A stretch of DNA of 64,000 bases from assembly GCA_964036045.1 (NCBI GenBank), contig OZ038402.1, forward strand, positions 7,580,971 through 7,644,970, given 5' to 3'. Made by a program: the position numbers and the translations under genes. Each line of letters starts with the position of its first letter. Positions within the stretch are counted from its first letter, which is position 1. Source of the stretch: Eutreptiella sp. 'Long Island Sound 2002'. Taxonomy: Eukaryota; Euglenozoa; Euglenophyceae; Eutreptiales; Eutreptiaceae. The notes beneath the pieces are model-generated. The model ran no database searches, was not told where the DNA came from, and saw only the letters and a list, made by a program, of their open reading frames with translations. Below are positions 1-9,029 of the stretch, piece by piece.

Positions 1-1098
1 CCCGACGGGATTGAGGAGGACGAGGAGCCCAACGTGTACCCGTCAGGCGCCTCGATCAACGTCTCCTTTTGGGACGTGATCGAGAAGAACTTCCCGGAAC
101 CGGGGAGCGAGCGCAGGCTGCAGGGCAGCAGCAGCGCGTCTCCGGGGAAGGAGAAGCCGTCCGCCGGGGACAAGAAGAGGGACCGGAGGTGGCGCGAGTA
201 CCAGGAGTCCCTGGCCGCCGAAGCCGCCCAAGGCGCCAAGGGCGGTACCCCAGCCCCCAGTCCCCAACGGGCCAATGGTGGTCACCACCCCGGCTCCACC
301 ACCCTTGGCGACTACATCCAAGTCGCCAAGCAGACCCAGGCCAAGCCCCGTCCGCTGCTCCTGAGGGCCCGGCAGGCCCCAGCAGGCCCCAGCAGCGACG
401 TGGAGTCGGCCCACCGCGGGAGGATGCCGGCCGACCAGGCCAGCTCCAGCAGCAGCGTCGCTCCCGAAAGGGACGTGGCGCGCGCCTGTGAGCGCGCCTG
501 TGGGGTGCCCTGCAACCGTCGGGTTGCCCGGCAACGGGCCAGGCAGTACAGCGCTGCCGTGGAGGGCGCCGCCGGCATCGCCCAGGAGGAGGCTGCGGAG
601 TGGGCGCATGGCATGGCCATCCACGCCCAGACCGTGGCGGCCATTGCGGCCGGACCTACGGCCGTAGCCGCCCATGGGGCAGCGACTGCCCAGGTCAACG
701 GTGAGTCGGTGGCAGCCGACGAGGAAGCCCGCCTGACGCAGGAGGCCATTGCCTGCAAGGAGGCCGAGGGGAAGGCGCTGGAAGAGGCGCTTGCCCAAGA
801 GAGGGCAAAGAAGGAGGCGGAGGAAAGGGCCCACGCCGAAGCGACGGCTAAGGCCCAGGAGGACGCCGCCAAGAAGGAAGCCATCGAGGCCGCGCGACGG
901 AAGGTCGCTAAGGAGAAGGCCAAGACGGAGGCGGAGCTGGCAGCGTTGGAAGCGCAGAAGGCGCGGCTGCAGCAGGCCCGGGAAGCCGAGGCAGCTCGTG
1001 CTCGGGAGGAAGCCGAAGCGCGAGCTGCCGCAGCCACTGCCGCCGCAATGGAGGAGGCAGAGGCCAAACTCCGCCGCGAGACTCCCCCGGGAGCATGA
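1..1098 (+). CDS. gag: Element A gag, N-terminal part (partial)
   Basis: The frame is open from base 1, so the true start lies outside the window. The product is low-complexity: a mixed charged/proline region followed (about 670-1090) by a long Ala/Glu/Lys/Arg-rich stretch with coiled-coil character. No catalytic motif is seen. The frame ends in TGA (1096-1098), but the same frame continues at once into the gag core, so this is probably the first module of one polyprotein cut by a single stop. The context is GCA TGA CGA. Whether the stop is a mutation or is read through cannot be decided from one copy. Elements B, C and D have a stop at a comparable place. Confidence 0.7.
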   Translation, partial: PDGIEEDEEPNVYPSGASINVSFWDVIEKNFPEPGSERRLQGSSSASPGKEKPSAGDKKRDRRWREYQESLAAEAAQGAKGGTPAPSPQRANGGHHPGSTTLGDYIQVAKQTQAKPRPLLLRARQAPAGPSSDVESAHRGRMPADQASSSSSVAPERDVARACERACGVPCNRRVARQRARQYSAAVEGAAGIAQEEAAEWAHGMAIHAQTVAAIAAGPTAVAAHGAATAQVNGESVAADEEARLTQEAIACKEAEGKALEEALAQERAKKEAEERAHAEATAKAQEDAAKKEAIEAARRKVAKEKAKTEAELAALEAQKARLQQAREAEAARAREEAEARAAAATAAAMEEAEAKLRRETPPGA

Positions 1099-4047
1099 CG
1101 AGTGGAGAGCCTTCGAAAGCTTTTCGAAGGGGACGCCTCCTCCAGGATGGCGCTGGATGAGGCCGACACGGGCAGCAGTGGGAGCAGTGGCACCACCGCC
1201 CGTCGACGGAGGAAGGGCAAGGGGAAGACCCCCGAGAGGCCGCGGAGGCCAGCGGGTGGGCACCCCCACGACAGTGACCCCTTCTTCACCGCCAGTGACG
1301 GGGATGAACGAGGCCGTCGACATCGCCAAGTGGTGGCTTGGACGGGCGGAGGCGGCGGAGACGTCCCCATGGAACCGGAAGGTGAGGATGAGGATCTCCC
1401 TCCTCCCTACCGGAGCTCGGAGTCCTCCGAGACCGAGACGCCCAGGTGGGGCGACATGGGCGAGGATGACGACATCCACTTCGGCATCACGAGGAAGCGC
1501 CCATCCTCGGACCCACCGAGGCGACCCGGCGGAGACCCACCGGGACCCCCTGGCGGAGGACCATCAGGACCCCCTGGAGGACGCCCACCGAGTGGACCCC
1601 CTGGAGGCGGACCGCCGGGCGGGGGAGGACCCCCTGGACCGGGCGGACCCGGCGGAGGCCCTCCTGGAGGACCCCCTGGGGACCCCGACGACCCACCAGG
1701 GAACGGCGACCCGGATACCACCTGGCGGTGGATTGTCTACCTCCGCAGGAGGGTCTTTTCCCTCGAGTGCGAGGTAGACACGGGCAAGGTCGAGATGGCT
1801 CGCATCTCCGGGGTCGCCGCGCGCGCGCAGAAGGAGCTGGACATCGCCAGGGCCGAGACCAAGTCGCTGACCAACGTCGTCAGCGGCCCGCAGGAGAGGC
1901 TGGATGCGCTGGAAGCCCGTGGGAGCGTCGGCAGCGACCACCCACCCCTGGAGTCCGGCTCGTCGGACGACGGCTGGGGACCCGGACCAGGTCCAGGCAG
2001 ACCCCACGCCCCCGGCGGAGCCCCCAGGAGTCGCCCCAGCGCCAGTGCCCCCTCTCTCACCGCCCCCTCTCACCGCAGCGCGGGCCGCCGCAACGAGCGC
2101 GTGCCGCCCGGCAGTGGCAGTGAGGAATGGCGTGATGAGTGGCTCAGCGCGGAGTACCGCAACCGCCGTGCTCCACCGCGGACGCCTGTACGCCCCAAAC
2201 GCCCGGCACCAGCCCCGGTGCCAATCCCAACGGCTGGAGGACGTTATGGTGGACTCAGGGACGAGGTCCCCAGAGGAGACGTGGAGTGGGATGTCGGCGA
2301 AGGTGAGGACCTGGACCTGGACCTGGAGGAGTTCGACATCAGCCCGCCGCGTGGTGTACGACGGGAGGCCGCTGAACGCAGCCGCCGGCGCCGTGATGAG
2401 GATGCGTACATGGATGCAGTACGGCGTGAACATTTTGGTTCAGCGTACGTGGAGGAACCGCGGCGTAGCCACAGGGGTTCCATGGAGGAGATGGACGTGG
2501 CAGCCGTGGGAGTCCGTGGGCGAGGCCGATGGGAACCTCGGTCGACCTCGCGGCCGGCGTTCATGGTCTCTAAGGCCGCGGATGCCGCCGTGTGGGAAGA
2601 CTTGAAGGACATCAAGCCCCCCATGTACGACGGCAACCCCCTCAACCTCGACCGCTTCTTGGAGAAGCTGGACGGTTCGGGGCTGACCGTCACTGAAGAC
2701 CTGCCTCCCGCGGATGCGGAGAGATACGTCTTCAAACGGGTCAGGTACCGCCTGCCGGAAGTGCTCGGCGAGCTATACTTCGTGGCGACCAAGGAGGGGA
2801 GAATCAAGACCCTCAAGGAAGCCAAGAAGTGGCTCAACGAGCAGGAGCGGGTGGACGCTCCGCAGGTGGCTGCCAAGCGCTGGAAGTCCATCAAGCTTGA
2901 GCATGATGGACGGGAGATCCGCCTACGAGAGTGGCGAGACTTCCGAGGGAAATACACCCTCTTCCGCCGCAACGTGGAGGATTGGAACGAGGGTGACGAG
3001 CAGGCTCGCCTGCTCTCCATGCTGCCGGAAGCATGGATCAAGAGGGTCACCAAGGAGGAATCCAAGCGGGCCAAGTCCAACCACACGGTCAAGATGATGC
3101 TCCCCAAAGAGTATCATACGAACGTGGTGGCTTGGGCGAAGAAGAACGTGGCCCGGGATGTCAAACGGCACTCCCTGCGGAACGCTCTTCTCATCACCGT
3201 CTCGGGCGATCGCAAGAAGACCGCGATGTGGCGCCTTGACGATTGTGAGTTGAGCGGCCAGACCATCCGTCTGCAGCCCATCCCGGCGCGGATGAGCTGC
3301 GACGAGATCCTGGAGTGGGTTGGCGAGGAAGTACTCAAGGAGTACCGAAACCTCCACCACACCCGCGGGTTGAGGCCCGGCGACCGCGACGTCAACTACG
3401 TTGGCGAGGGACCTGGCGGGGAAGCTGCCATGGACCCAGCGGGAGCCGGCGGCGATGAGACTCTCGTCGACGATGACGACGACGATGAGCCCGCCGAAGT
3501 GGCCGTGTGTGCCTTCGTGGCCAAGAACCTGAACGCGGGGAGCAAGCCGGGAAACTGGAAGCCCCTGCAGCAAGGTTGGAGGAAGCAGGAGAAGAGGGAC
3601 CCTCGCCGTATTGGCGACCCTCCGCTGTCCTTTTGGGAGTTCATACGAGCTCACCCTCAGGGCTGTTTCGTGTGTTATGGGAGGAAGCGAGGCTTCAACC
3701 ATGACCACCGAACATGCCCCATCCACAAGGCCGACACGGACGCTTACAAGAAGGCGCACGGGTCGAAGAAGCGTGCGCCCGCGGGTATCCGGGAAGCCAA
3801 GATGGAGGTGGACAAGGACGAGCTGGCCAAGCTGATGTCGTCGGTTGGGACCGAATTGGCCAAGGAGATCCAGGAGATCAAGCGGAACTGGGTCCCCAGA
3901 TCGGACAACAAGAACAAGGAGAACAACCAGAATGACCAGAACAAGGACAAGGACAAGAACAAGGGTAAGAAAGGGGGACGGAAGAAGGGCATCAACGACG
4001 TTGAGGCCGAGGAGAACACCCCCTCTTCCACAACCGACGCCCCCTAG
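1099..4047 (+). CDS. gag: Element A gag core with CCHC-like zinc knuckle
   Basis: This is the same frame as the upstream module, after the TGA; GTG at 1102 is the first start-like codon but need not be used. Order: Gly/Pro-rich low-complexity segment (about 1500-1700), basic and acidic linkers, a capsid-like region (about 2570-3400) with the gag-type YDGNP...LDRFLEKL pattern, then a zinc-knuckle-like motif at 3664-3717 spaced C-X2-C-X8-H-X4-C, wider than the usual C-X2-C-X4-H-X4-C. A Lys/Asn-rich tail (about 3900-3990) could bind RNA. It ends at TAG (4045-4047, context CCC TAG CGG), directly followed in frame by the protease. Confidence 0.75.
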   Translation, partial: RVESLRKLFEGDASSRMALDEADTGSSGSSGTTARRRRKGKGKTPERPRRPAGGHPHDSDPFFTASDGDERGRRHRQVVAWTGGGGGDVPMEPEGEDEDLPPPYRSSESSETETPRWGDMGEDDDIHFGITRKRPSSDPPRRPGGDPPGPPGGGPSGPPGGRPPSGPPGGGPPGGGGPPGPGGPGGGPPGGPPGDPDDPPGNGDPDTTWRWIVYLRRRVFSLECEVDTGKVEMARISGVAARAQKELDIARAETKSLTNVVSGPQERLDALEARGSVGSDHPPLESGSSDDGWGPGPGPGRPHAPGGAPRSRPSASAPSLTAPSHRSAGRRNERVPPGSGSEEWRDEWLSAEYRNRRAPPRTPVRPKRPAPAPVPIPTAGGRYGGLRDEVPRGDVEWDVGEGEDLDLDLEEFDISPPRGVRREAAERSRRRRDEDAYMDAVRREHFGSAYVEEPRRSHRGSMEEMDVAAVGVRGRGRWEPRSTSRPAFMVSKAADAAVWEDLKDIKPPMYDGNPLNLDRFLEKLDGSGLTVTEDLPPADAERYVFKRVRYRLPEVLGELYFVATKEGRIKTLKEAKKWLNEQERVDAPQVAAKRWKSIKLEHDGREIRLREWRDFRGKYTLFRRNVEDWNEGDEQARLLSMLPEAWIKRVTKEESKRAKSNHTVKMMLPKEYHTNVVAWAKKNVARDVKRHSLRNALLITVSGDRKKTAMWRLDDCELSGQTIRLQPIPARMSCDEILEWVGEEVLKEYRNLHHTRGLRPGDRDVNYVGEGPGGEAAMDPAGAGGDETLVDDDDDDEPAEVAVCAFVAKNLNAGSKPGNWKPLQQGWRKQEKRDPRRIGDPPLSFWEFIRAHPQGCFVCYGRKRGFNHDHRTCPIHKADTDAYKKAHGSKKRAPAGIREAKMEVDKDELAKLMSSVGTELAKEIQEIKRNWVPRSDNKNKENNQNDQNKDKDKNKGKKGGRKKGINDVEAEENTPSSTTDAP

Positions 4048-4794
4048 CGGAGCCCCTGCAGCCAAGGGCCCCAGCTAGGGCGGTCGCAGGATGGTGACGT
4101 GGGAAGCGCCGAACCATCCCAGTCGGGAGTCGATAAACACAAGGGGACTGCCACGGGCAGAAGGCCCGGTCCGGCGCCCAGTCGCGGAGGCGGGGTGAGG
4201 GCAAGTGAAGGCACGAACCCTTGCACCCGTCCGTCTTTCGCGACCAAGAATGTGTTTGATGTACTACAGCATCTATCCGAGAGTATCGGAGGATCACCCG
4301 GACCGCAGCTGGATGCTGCAGATGGGCAGCCTGAGCCCATTGTCCACGACCTGCACCAGTCGCTTGTTGAGCTTCTGGAACGGCCGGAGATCCTGAGTTT
4401 GCACGCCGTGCGCCGTGTCGGTCGCGAGCGGCAGTTGCATCTTAAGGTCCGTGCCTTATGCGGGGAAGTGGAAAAGGTGTTCGACGTGTTGGTCGACACG
4501 GGAGCTCAGGTCAGCTTGGTCAAGGCTGGCCTACTTCCACCAGAGTGTCTGACCGACAGTCGGAAACCTGTCAGGCTGAAGGTGGCGAACGGCCAGTACA
4601 TGGTGGGAGGCACGAAGGAAGCGGCCATTGGGCTGCAGTTCGTGAACCATCGTGAGCTGAGCCGCCCAGACCTCAGCAAGGAAATCCTCCTGCACGGTAG
4701 CTTCTACGAGGCCGAGATGGACTGGGACATGATCGTCGGGTACGACTTCATGATGGAGACGACTCCGGCGTCCTCCCGGCCCAGGCTTCCATGA
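4048..4794 (+). CDS. pro: Element A retropepsin-type aspartic protease
   Basis: This frame is open with no break from the base after the gag TAG, so it has no need of its own start; GTG at 4099 is the first start-like codon. The active-site motif DTGA is at 4495-4506, preceded by a hydrophobic strand (FDVLV) and followed by QVSLV, as in retropepsins. A second conserved region (DMIVGYDFM) near the end matches the I-G-x-D-F flap-side motif of retroviral-type proteases. Its expected job is to cut the Gag-Pol polyprotein. The frame ends in TGA overlapping the ATG of the next frame (ATGA at 4791-4794), so polymerase expression needs a frame change or re-initiation. Confidence 0.8.
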   Translation, partial: RSPCSQGPQLGRSQDGDVGSAEPSQSGVDKHKGTATGRRPGPAPSRGGGVRASEGTNPCTRPSFATKNVFDVLQHLSESIGGSPGPQLDAADGQPEPIVHDLHQSLVELLERPEILSLHAVRRVGRERQLHLKVRALCGEVEKVFDVLVDTGAQVSLVKAGLLPPECLTDSRKPVRLKVANGQYMVGGTKEAAIGLQFVNHRELSRPDLSKEILLHGSFYEAEMDWDMIVGYDFMMETTPASSRPRLP

Positions 4795-7700
4795 CCCTGT
4801 ACCAGGACGACCAGCTCTCGTGGCTTTCGTCACCTGAGCACCATGTGGAATGCCAATGGATCCACCCCGAACGCAATCAGCTCGAAGTGGCCGCGCTGGA
4901 CACTGAGCCCACTGGGCCAGCAAACCAGGAGTACGGCGTAAGGCCGGAAGTGGCGAACCGAGTGGTCGCGGACCTGGGAGCGTCGGATCTGGCCCTGGAT
5001 GCGTTCTCTTCAGGAACCTCCGCCCATCTGCGGGTGTGTGAGAAGTACTGGAGCGCCCAGGACTCCGCGTGGAAGAAGCACTGGGGTCCGCATCAGGGAC
5101 TGATGTGGATCCATTGCCCCCGTTGGGACATTCCAAGAGCGATAGCGAAGATTCGCAAGGACCGCTCCAAGGCAGTGCTGGTTGTTCCTATGGGATGCAC
5201 CGAGGAGGAAAGTACCCGACATTGGGTAGCCTCATTGACCAACATGACCTTAAACAAGTTCGTCCTACCGGCTGGAGAGAGTGTCTATCAGGATGCTAAG
5301 GGACAGCCCATGCCACCCCAGAGATGGCCAACGGAATTCCACTATGTGGATGGGGGCCTTGATCAGGCCGACACCACGGACTTCGTGTGTGTCAACCGCA
5401 TCATAGCAGAGCCATGCCGGCAATGCTCTGCGGTTCCCCCTGTTGACATCGAAGAATCGGATTCGGAAGACCCCCTCACTGAAGAGGAGTGGGATCTGGT
5501 TCAGGGGTATATGGATCAGCCCTTTCACGACTGGGGAAACCAGCGTGAGGGCAAGGGCCAGGACAAAGCCTGGTGGGAAGTGGACTCAATCATTTCCGGT
5601 TCCTATGACGGGAATACCTTCGTACAGAGGGTGCTGGATCACATGTCCAGCCAAGACGAGCCGCCTGGCGGTAACCCACCCACCTACGGCGATCTATTCC
5701 GAGGCAAGACCAGAGATGGCCCTTTGCGCCACCTGGGAAGACCACCTGAGCCGAAAGCGAGCGGGGTCGCTACCCCTCAAGTAAGCTCCGTGGTTCAAGT
5801 GCCCGGAAAAGCCAAGGCGGAGTCCGATGACTGCCCCAAGATCCAGGCGTTGAGGGCCAGGCTGAAGCAGAAGTATGGCGAGACCTTCTTCAGCGGAAAA
5901 CCTGTGTTCCCCCCACCGGTGCGTGGACCGTATGGCGAGGCCAAGATACGACTGAAGCAGGACCCCCGTGTGTATCGTCACCGGGAGTTTGCCCTGAGGG
6001 GCGAGAGGAAAGAGGCCATGGAGAAGATCCTCCGTGACTTCATCCAGAGAGGCTGGCTTGAGCCGTGCCACTCCGAGTGGGCCTCTTCGTGCTTCGTCGT
6101 CCCCAAGAAGGTTGCCGGTGAGTGGCGGCTCGTGGTCGACTACCGCGGCCTGAACGCCCAAACGCAGCACAACAGCTATACGCTGCCCCTCATTGAGGAC
6201 ATGCTGCAAAAGCAACACCGGCGGAGGATCTTCACGGTGATTGACCTGAAACATGGTTATCATCAGATGCCTCTCGCCGAGGAGTCCCGTGTCTGCACAG
6301 CCATGAGCACCCCACTTGGACCTCTCCAGTGGAAGGTGATGCCCATGGGCGTTACCAACGGCAATGCGGCTTTTCAGCGGATGCTGGAGAACCTGCTTGA
6401 GCCGGTGCGCGACTGTGCGGACCCCTTCGTGGACGACGTGATCATCGCGTCCGGGGACCCCAGTATGAGCTACGAGGAGCTCCTGGAGGCACACGAGAGG
6501 GACGTCACTCGAGTGCTGGACCTCCTGGTTCGGGACAAACTCACGGGCAGCAGTGACAAGGCCACCATTGCGGTACGCGAGGTGGTCTTCGCTGGCCATG
6601 TAGTCGGGAACGGGCAGCGAAAGCCCATACCTGGCAAGGTGGCCGCGATCGAGCACTGGGAAAAGCCCAAGACGGTCTCTGAGCTACGGGCGTATCTGGG
6701 GTTCTGCAACTACTACTCGGGGTATATCAAAATGTATGCCGAGTATGCAGCCCCCATGACGACCATGCTCAAGGGCAACCGAGAGGAGACCAAGAAGGGG
6801 TCAAAGAAGGCTCTGGTCTGGACAGCTGAGTCCGACCGTGCCTTTGAGGGGATGAAGCAGGCGCTGCTATCCGCAGTGGGTCTGCACCTCGTGGATCCCG
6901 ACCGAGGGTTCGTCCTGCGCACCGACGCTTCCGACTACGCCATTGGCGCTGTGTTGGAGCAAGTGCTTGACGACGGGAGGCACGTGCCCGTGGCCTTCTG
7001 GAGCCGAGTCCTGGCGGAAGGCCAGAGACGGACGTGGACGCCCCGTGAAAAGGAGGCGTATGCCATCGTCATGGCTCTCAGGAAATGGGCTGGGTACATA
7101 GCCCTCCATCCCGTCACCGTCTGCACCGACCATCAGAGTCTGCAGTCGTGGCACAAGGAGCACGTGGACACCCCCTCAGGTCCCGCCTCCCGACGGGCAA
7201 GATGGCCTGAGACCTTGGCCAAGTTCGACCTAACGGTTGTGTATATTCCTGGAAAGGATAACACTGTGGCGGACTGTCTCAGTAGGTGGGCCTATCCCGC
7301 CAGCAAGGGCATGACGGACATCTCTGCCCATGGCGATGAGGCTGAGACCGCTGAAGCCAAGAGGATCATCGAAATGGAGCGCCTGATGGAGGAGGAGGGT
7401 GCCAAATGCTTCGTCGTCATGGCCGCAGATGCCCCCCTCGCGTCGAGGGTGAGCAGAGCGGTCAGTGTACTCGCCCCTGAGGGGTCTGAGTCCGACAAGC
7501 ACCTCTTCCCGAAGTCTTGCCTCCAGGACGACTGGACCGACGATTACGCCAAGTCTGAGGCCTTTGCGGCCGAGTATAGGGCTGTAACCGACCCTGACGA
7601 CGGGCAGAAGTGGCCAAAGGGGCTGACTGAGGAAGATGGCAAGCTCTACCGGAATGGTAAGCTGCTAGTACCAGAGTCCCGGGTGCTCGAGCTGTGTGAA

Positions 7701-8873
7701 GCTTGGCACCACCACATGCTGCACCCAGGGGTCAAGAAGCAAGCTCTTGACATGCAGCGTCGGTTCGAGATCGACCATATCGTTCTCTACACCGCCATCA
7801 AGAAGGTCAGGAAGGGTTGCTCGGTCTGTCAGGCCTGCAATCCCGATAACCGGAACGTCAAGGGGAAACCCCAATGGACCCCGGTTCCTGACCAGCCCAT
7901 GGAGAGCGTGGCCATGGACGTCTTCTCCATGCCCGAAGTGCACATTGGCAAGGAGACCTTTGACTGTGTGGTTCTCTGTGTGGACCGCCACAGCGGCTAC
8001 GTTGTGGCCGTTCCGGCACGCAAAAACGGGTTGCTTGCCAAGGAAGTGGCAGTCATGATGATTCGTCATTGGCTGACCGTCTTTGACATCCCCCGCACCA
8101 TTTGCAGTGACCGAGGGCCCCAGTTTACTGGTGGCTGGTTCAAGGCTATGTGTTCCCTCATGGGGATACGTCATGCCAAGAGCGTCGCCTATCTCATCCG
8201 GTCTAACGGCCGTGCTGAAGTGGCTGGACGGCAGCTGTTCGAGAAGCTGCGCAAGATCCACATCACCAATCCACGTCGGAACTGGTTTGAGGAGATGTGG
8301 CCTGCTCTGAAGGCCCATCATGACACCCCCACTCCGGGCGGTTTGTCCCCTCACCAGATTCTGTTTGGCAGGGACCCCCTGGGTAGGGGACTTCCCTTGT
8401 CTGGTGATGGCATGGCTATGGATGCCAAGGAGTTCTTCGCGCGGCAAGAGCAAACGGCGCGGGACATCCGCCAGCAGCTTGAGAAGGAGCATGCTGAGCG
8501 TCAGAAGTCCGCCCCGAGCTCGACAGCGCAGAAGTTCAGGGTGGGAGACCCGGTGTGGGTGATCAGACCCCGCCCCATGGGCACCCACCGCACCAAGACC
8601 TGGTTCACACCCGGCGAGGTGGTCCGCAGGATTGGTGAGGACACCTACCGCATCAAGGTGGGTCACGGACAGTTCCGGGAGCGCCACGAGAGTCAACTCC
8701 GTGTGCGGGAACCCGACCTCCGTGGCCGACATGTGTCCCTGGACTACGCCAAACATGAGGCCGATTCGGACGACGACTATGCTGAGCAGGACGACTATAC
8801 TGTCGAGAAGATCCTGGCTCAGCGTCCGAAGGCCTCGGCACCCGGAGGTCTGGAGTTCAAGGTTCGTTGGTGA
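4791..8873 (+). CDS. pol: Element A pol: Dam-like domain, RT, RNase H, integrase
   Basis: 1,360 codons without a break. The N-terminal ~150 residues hold a Dam-methyltransferase-like layout (LDAFSS, KYW, W, then HCPRW at 5112-5126 where NPPY/F is expected, then VLVVPMG). RT follows (about 5900-6640) with VIDLKHGYHQ and catalytic FVDD at 6426-6437. RNase H begins with TDAS near residue 711. Integrase has an HHCC zinc region (about 7705-7840) and a core with AMDVF, SDRGPQF and NGRAE as the D,D,E residues. A basic GPY/F-like segment (about 8535-8720) leads into a chromodomain that stops after KVRW. The ORF shares ATGA with the protease frame. Apart from the terminal stop it looks intact. Confidence 0.88.
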   Translation: MTLYQDDQLSWLSSPEHHVECQWIHPERNQLEVAALDTEPTGPANQEYGVRPEVANRVVADLGASDLALDAFSSGTSAHLRVCEKYWSAQDSAWKKHWGPHQGLMWIHCPRWDIPRAIAKIRKDRSKAVLVVPMGCTEEESTRHWVASLTNMTLNKFVLPAGESVYQDAKGQPMPPQRWPTEFHYVDGGLDQADTTDFVCVNRIIAEPCRQCSAVPPVDIEESDSEDPLTEEEWDLVQGYMDQPFHDWGNQREGKGQDKAWWEVDSIISGSYDGNTFVQRVLDHMSSQDEPPGGNPPTYGDLFRGKTRDGPLRHLGRPPEPKASGVATPQVSSVVQVPGKAKAESDDCPKIQALRARLKQKYGETFFSGKPVFPPPVRGPYGEAKIRLKQDPRVYRHREFALRGERKEAMEKILRDFIQRGWLEPCHSEWASSCFVVPKKVAGEWRLVVDYRGLNAQTQHNSYTLPLIEDMLQKQHRRRIFTVIDLKHGYHQMPLAEESRVCTAMSTPLGPLQWKVMPMGVTNGNAAFQRMLENLLEPVRDCADPFVDDVIIASGDPSMSYEELLEAHERDVTRVLDLLVRDKLTGSSDKATIAVREVVFAGHVVGNGQRKPIPGKVAAIEHWEKPKTVSELRAYLGFCNYYSGYIKMYAEYAAPMTTMLKGNREETKKGSKKALVWTAESDRAFEGMKQALLSAVGLHLVDPDRGFVLRTDASDYAIGAVLEQVLDDGRHVPVAFWSRVLAEGQRRTWTPREKEAYAIVMALRKWAGYIALHPVTVCTDHQSLQSWHKEHVDTPSGPASRRARWPETLAKFDLTVVYIPGKDNTVADCLSRWAYPASKGMTDISAHGDEAETAEAKRIIEMERLMEEEGAKCFVVMAADAPLASRVSRAVSVLAPEGSESDKHLFPKSCLQDDWTDDYAKSEAFAAEYRAVTDPDDGQKWPKGLTEEDGKLYRNGKLLVPESRVLELCEAWHHHMLHPGVKKQALDMQRRFEIDHIVLYTAIKKVRKGCSVCQACNPDNRNVKGKPQWTPVPDQPMESVAMDVFSMPEVHIGKETFDCVVLCVDRHSGYVVAVPARKNGLLAKEVAVMMIRHWLTVFDIPRTICSDRGPQFTGGWFKAMCSLMGIRHAKSVAYLIRSNGRAEVAGRQLFEKLRKIHITNPRRNWFEEMWPALKAHHDTPTPGGLSPHQILFGRDPLGRGLPLSGDGMAMDAKEFFARQEQTARDIRQQLEKEHAERQKSAPSSTAQKFRVGDPVWVIRPRPMGTHRTKTWFTPGEVVRRIGEDTYRIKVGHGQFRERHESQLRVREPDLRGRHVSLDYAKHEADSDDDYAEQDDYTVEKILAQRPKASAPGGLEFKVRW

Positions 8874-9029
8874 GGCTATGGGCCGTCCCACGACACCTGG
8901 GAACCCGTCTCCTCGTTTGTGCCGCGGGTCAATACTCCCTTCATGGAGTACATCCGCAAGCACAAGACCAAGATCCACGTTTCGGACTTGGCAGCACTCA
9001 CCCGGGCGATTGCAGCCAGGGGTGCCTGA
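8874..9029 (+). pseudogene. Rest of element A chromodomain after an in-frame TGA
   Basis: Directly after the TGA (8871-8873) the same frame continues as GYG...HDTWEP...F, the second half of a chromodomain, and ends at 9027-9029. The stop falls in the conserved KW-x-GY stretch, where a Lys or Arg is usual. A CGA-to-TGA change would explain it; readthrough is the other option. A chromodomain at the integrase C-terminus normally binds methylated histone tails and steers insertion, so the stop would remove half of that reader. Confidence 0.75.

Noticed and set aside
43-1479. 478-codon antisense ORF and other long minus-strand frames under element A gag
   Set aside because: High-GC, Ala/Glu/Pro-rich coding DNA gives open antisense frames by codon bias; no family features are seen, and the + strand frame is clearly gag.
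1096-8873. Genome-wide reassignment of TGA to an amino acid
   Set aside because: Only one or two TGAs interrupt frames of thousands of codons, TAG is used at equivalent positions in other elements, and TGA ends other frames normally (for example D pol).
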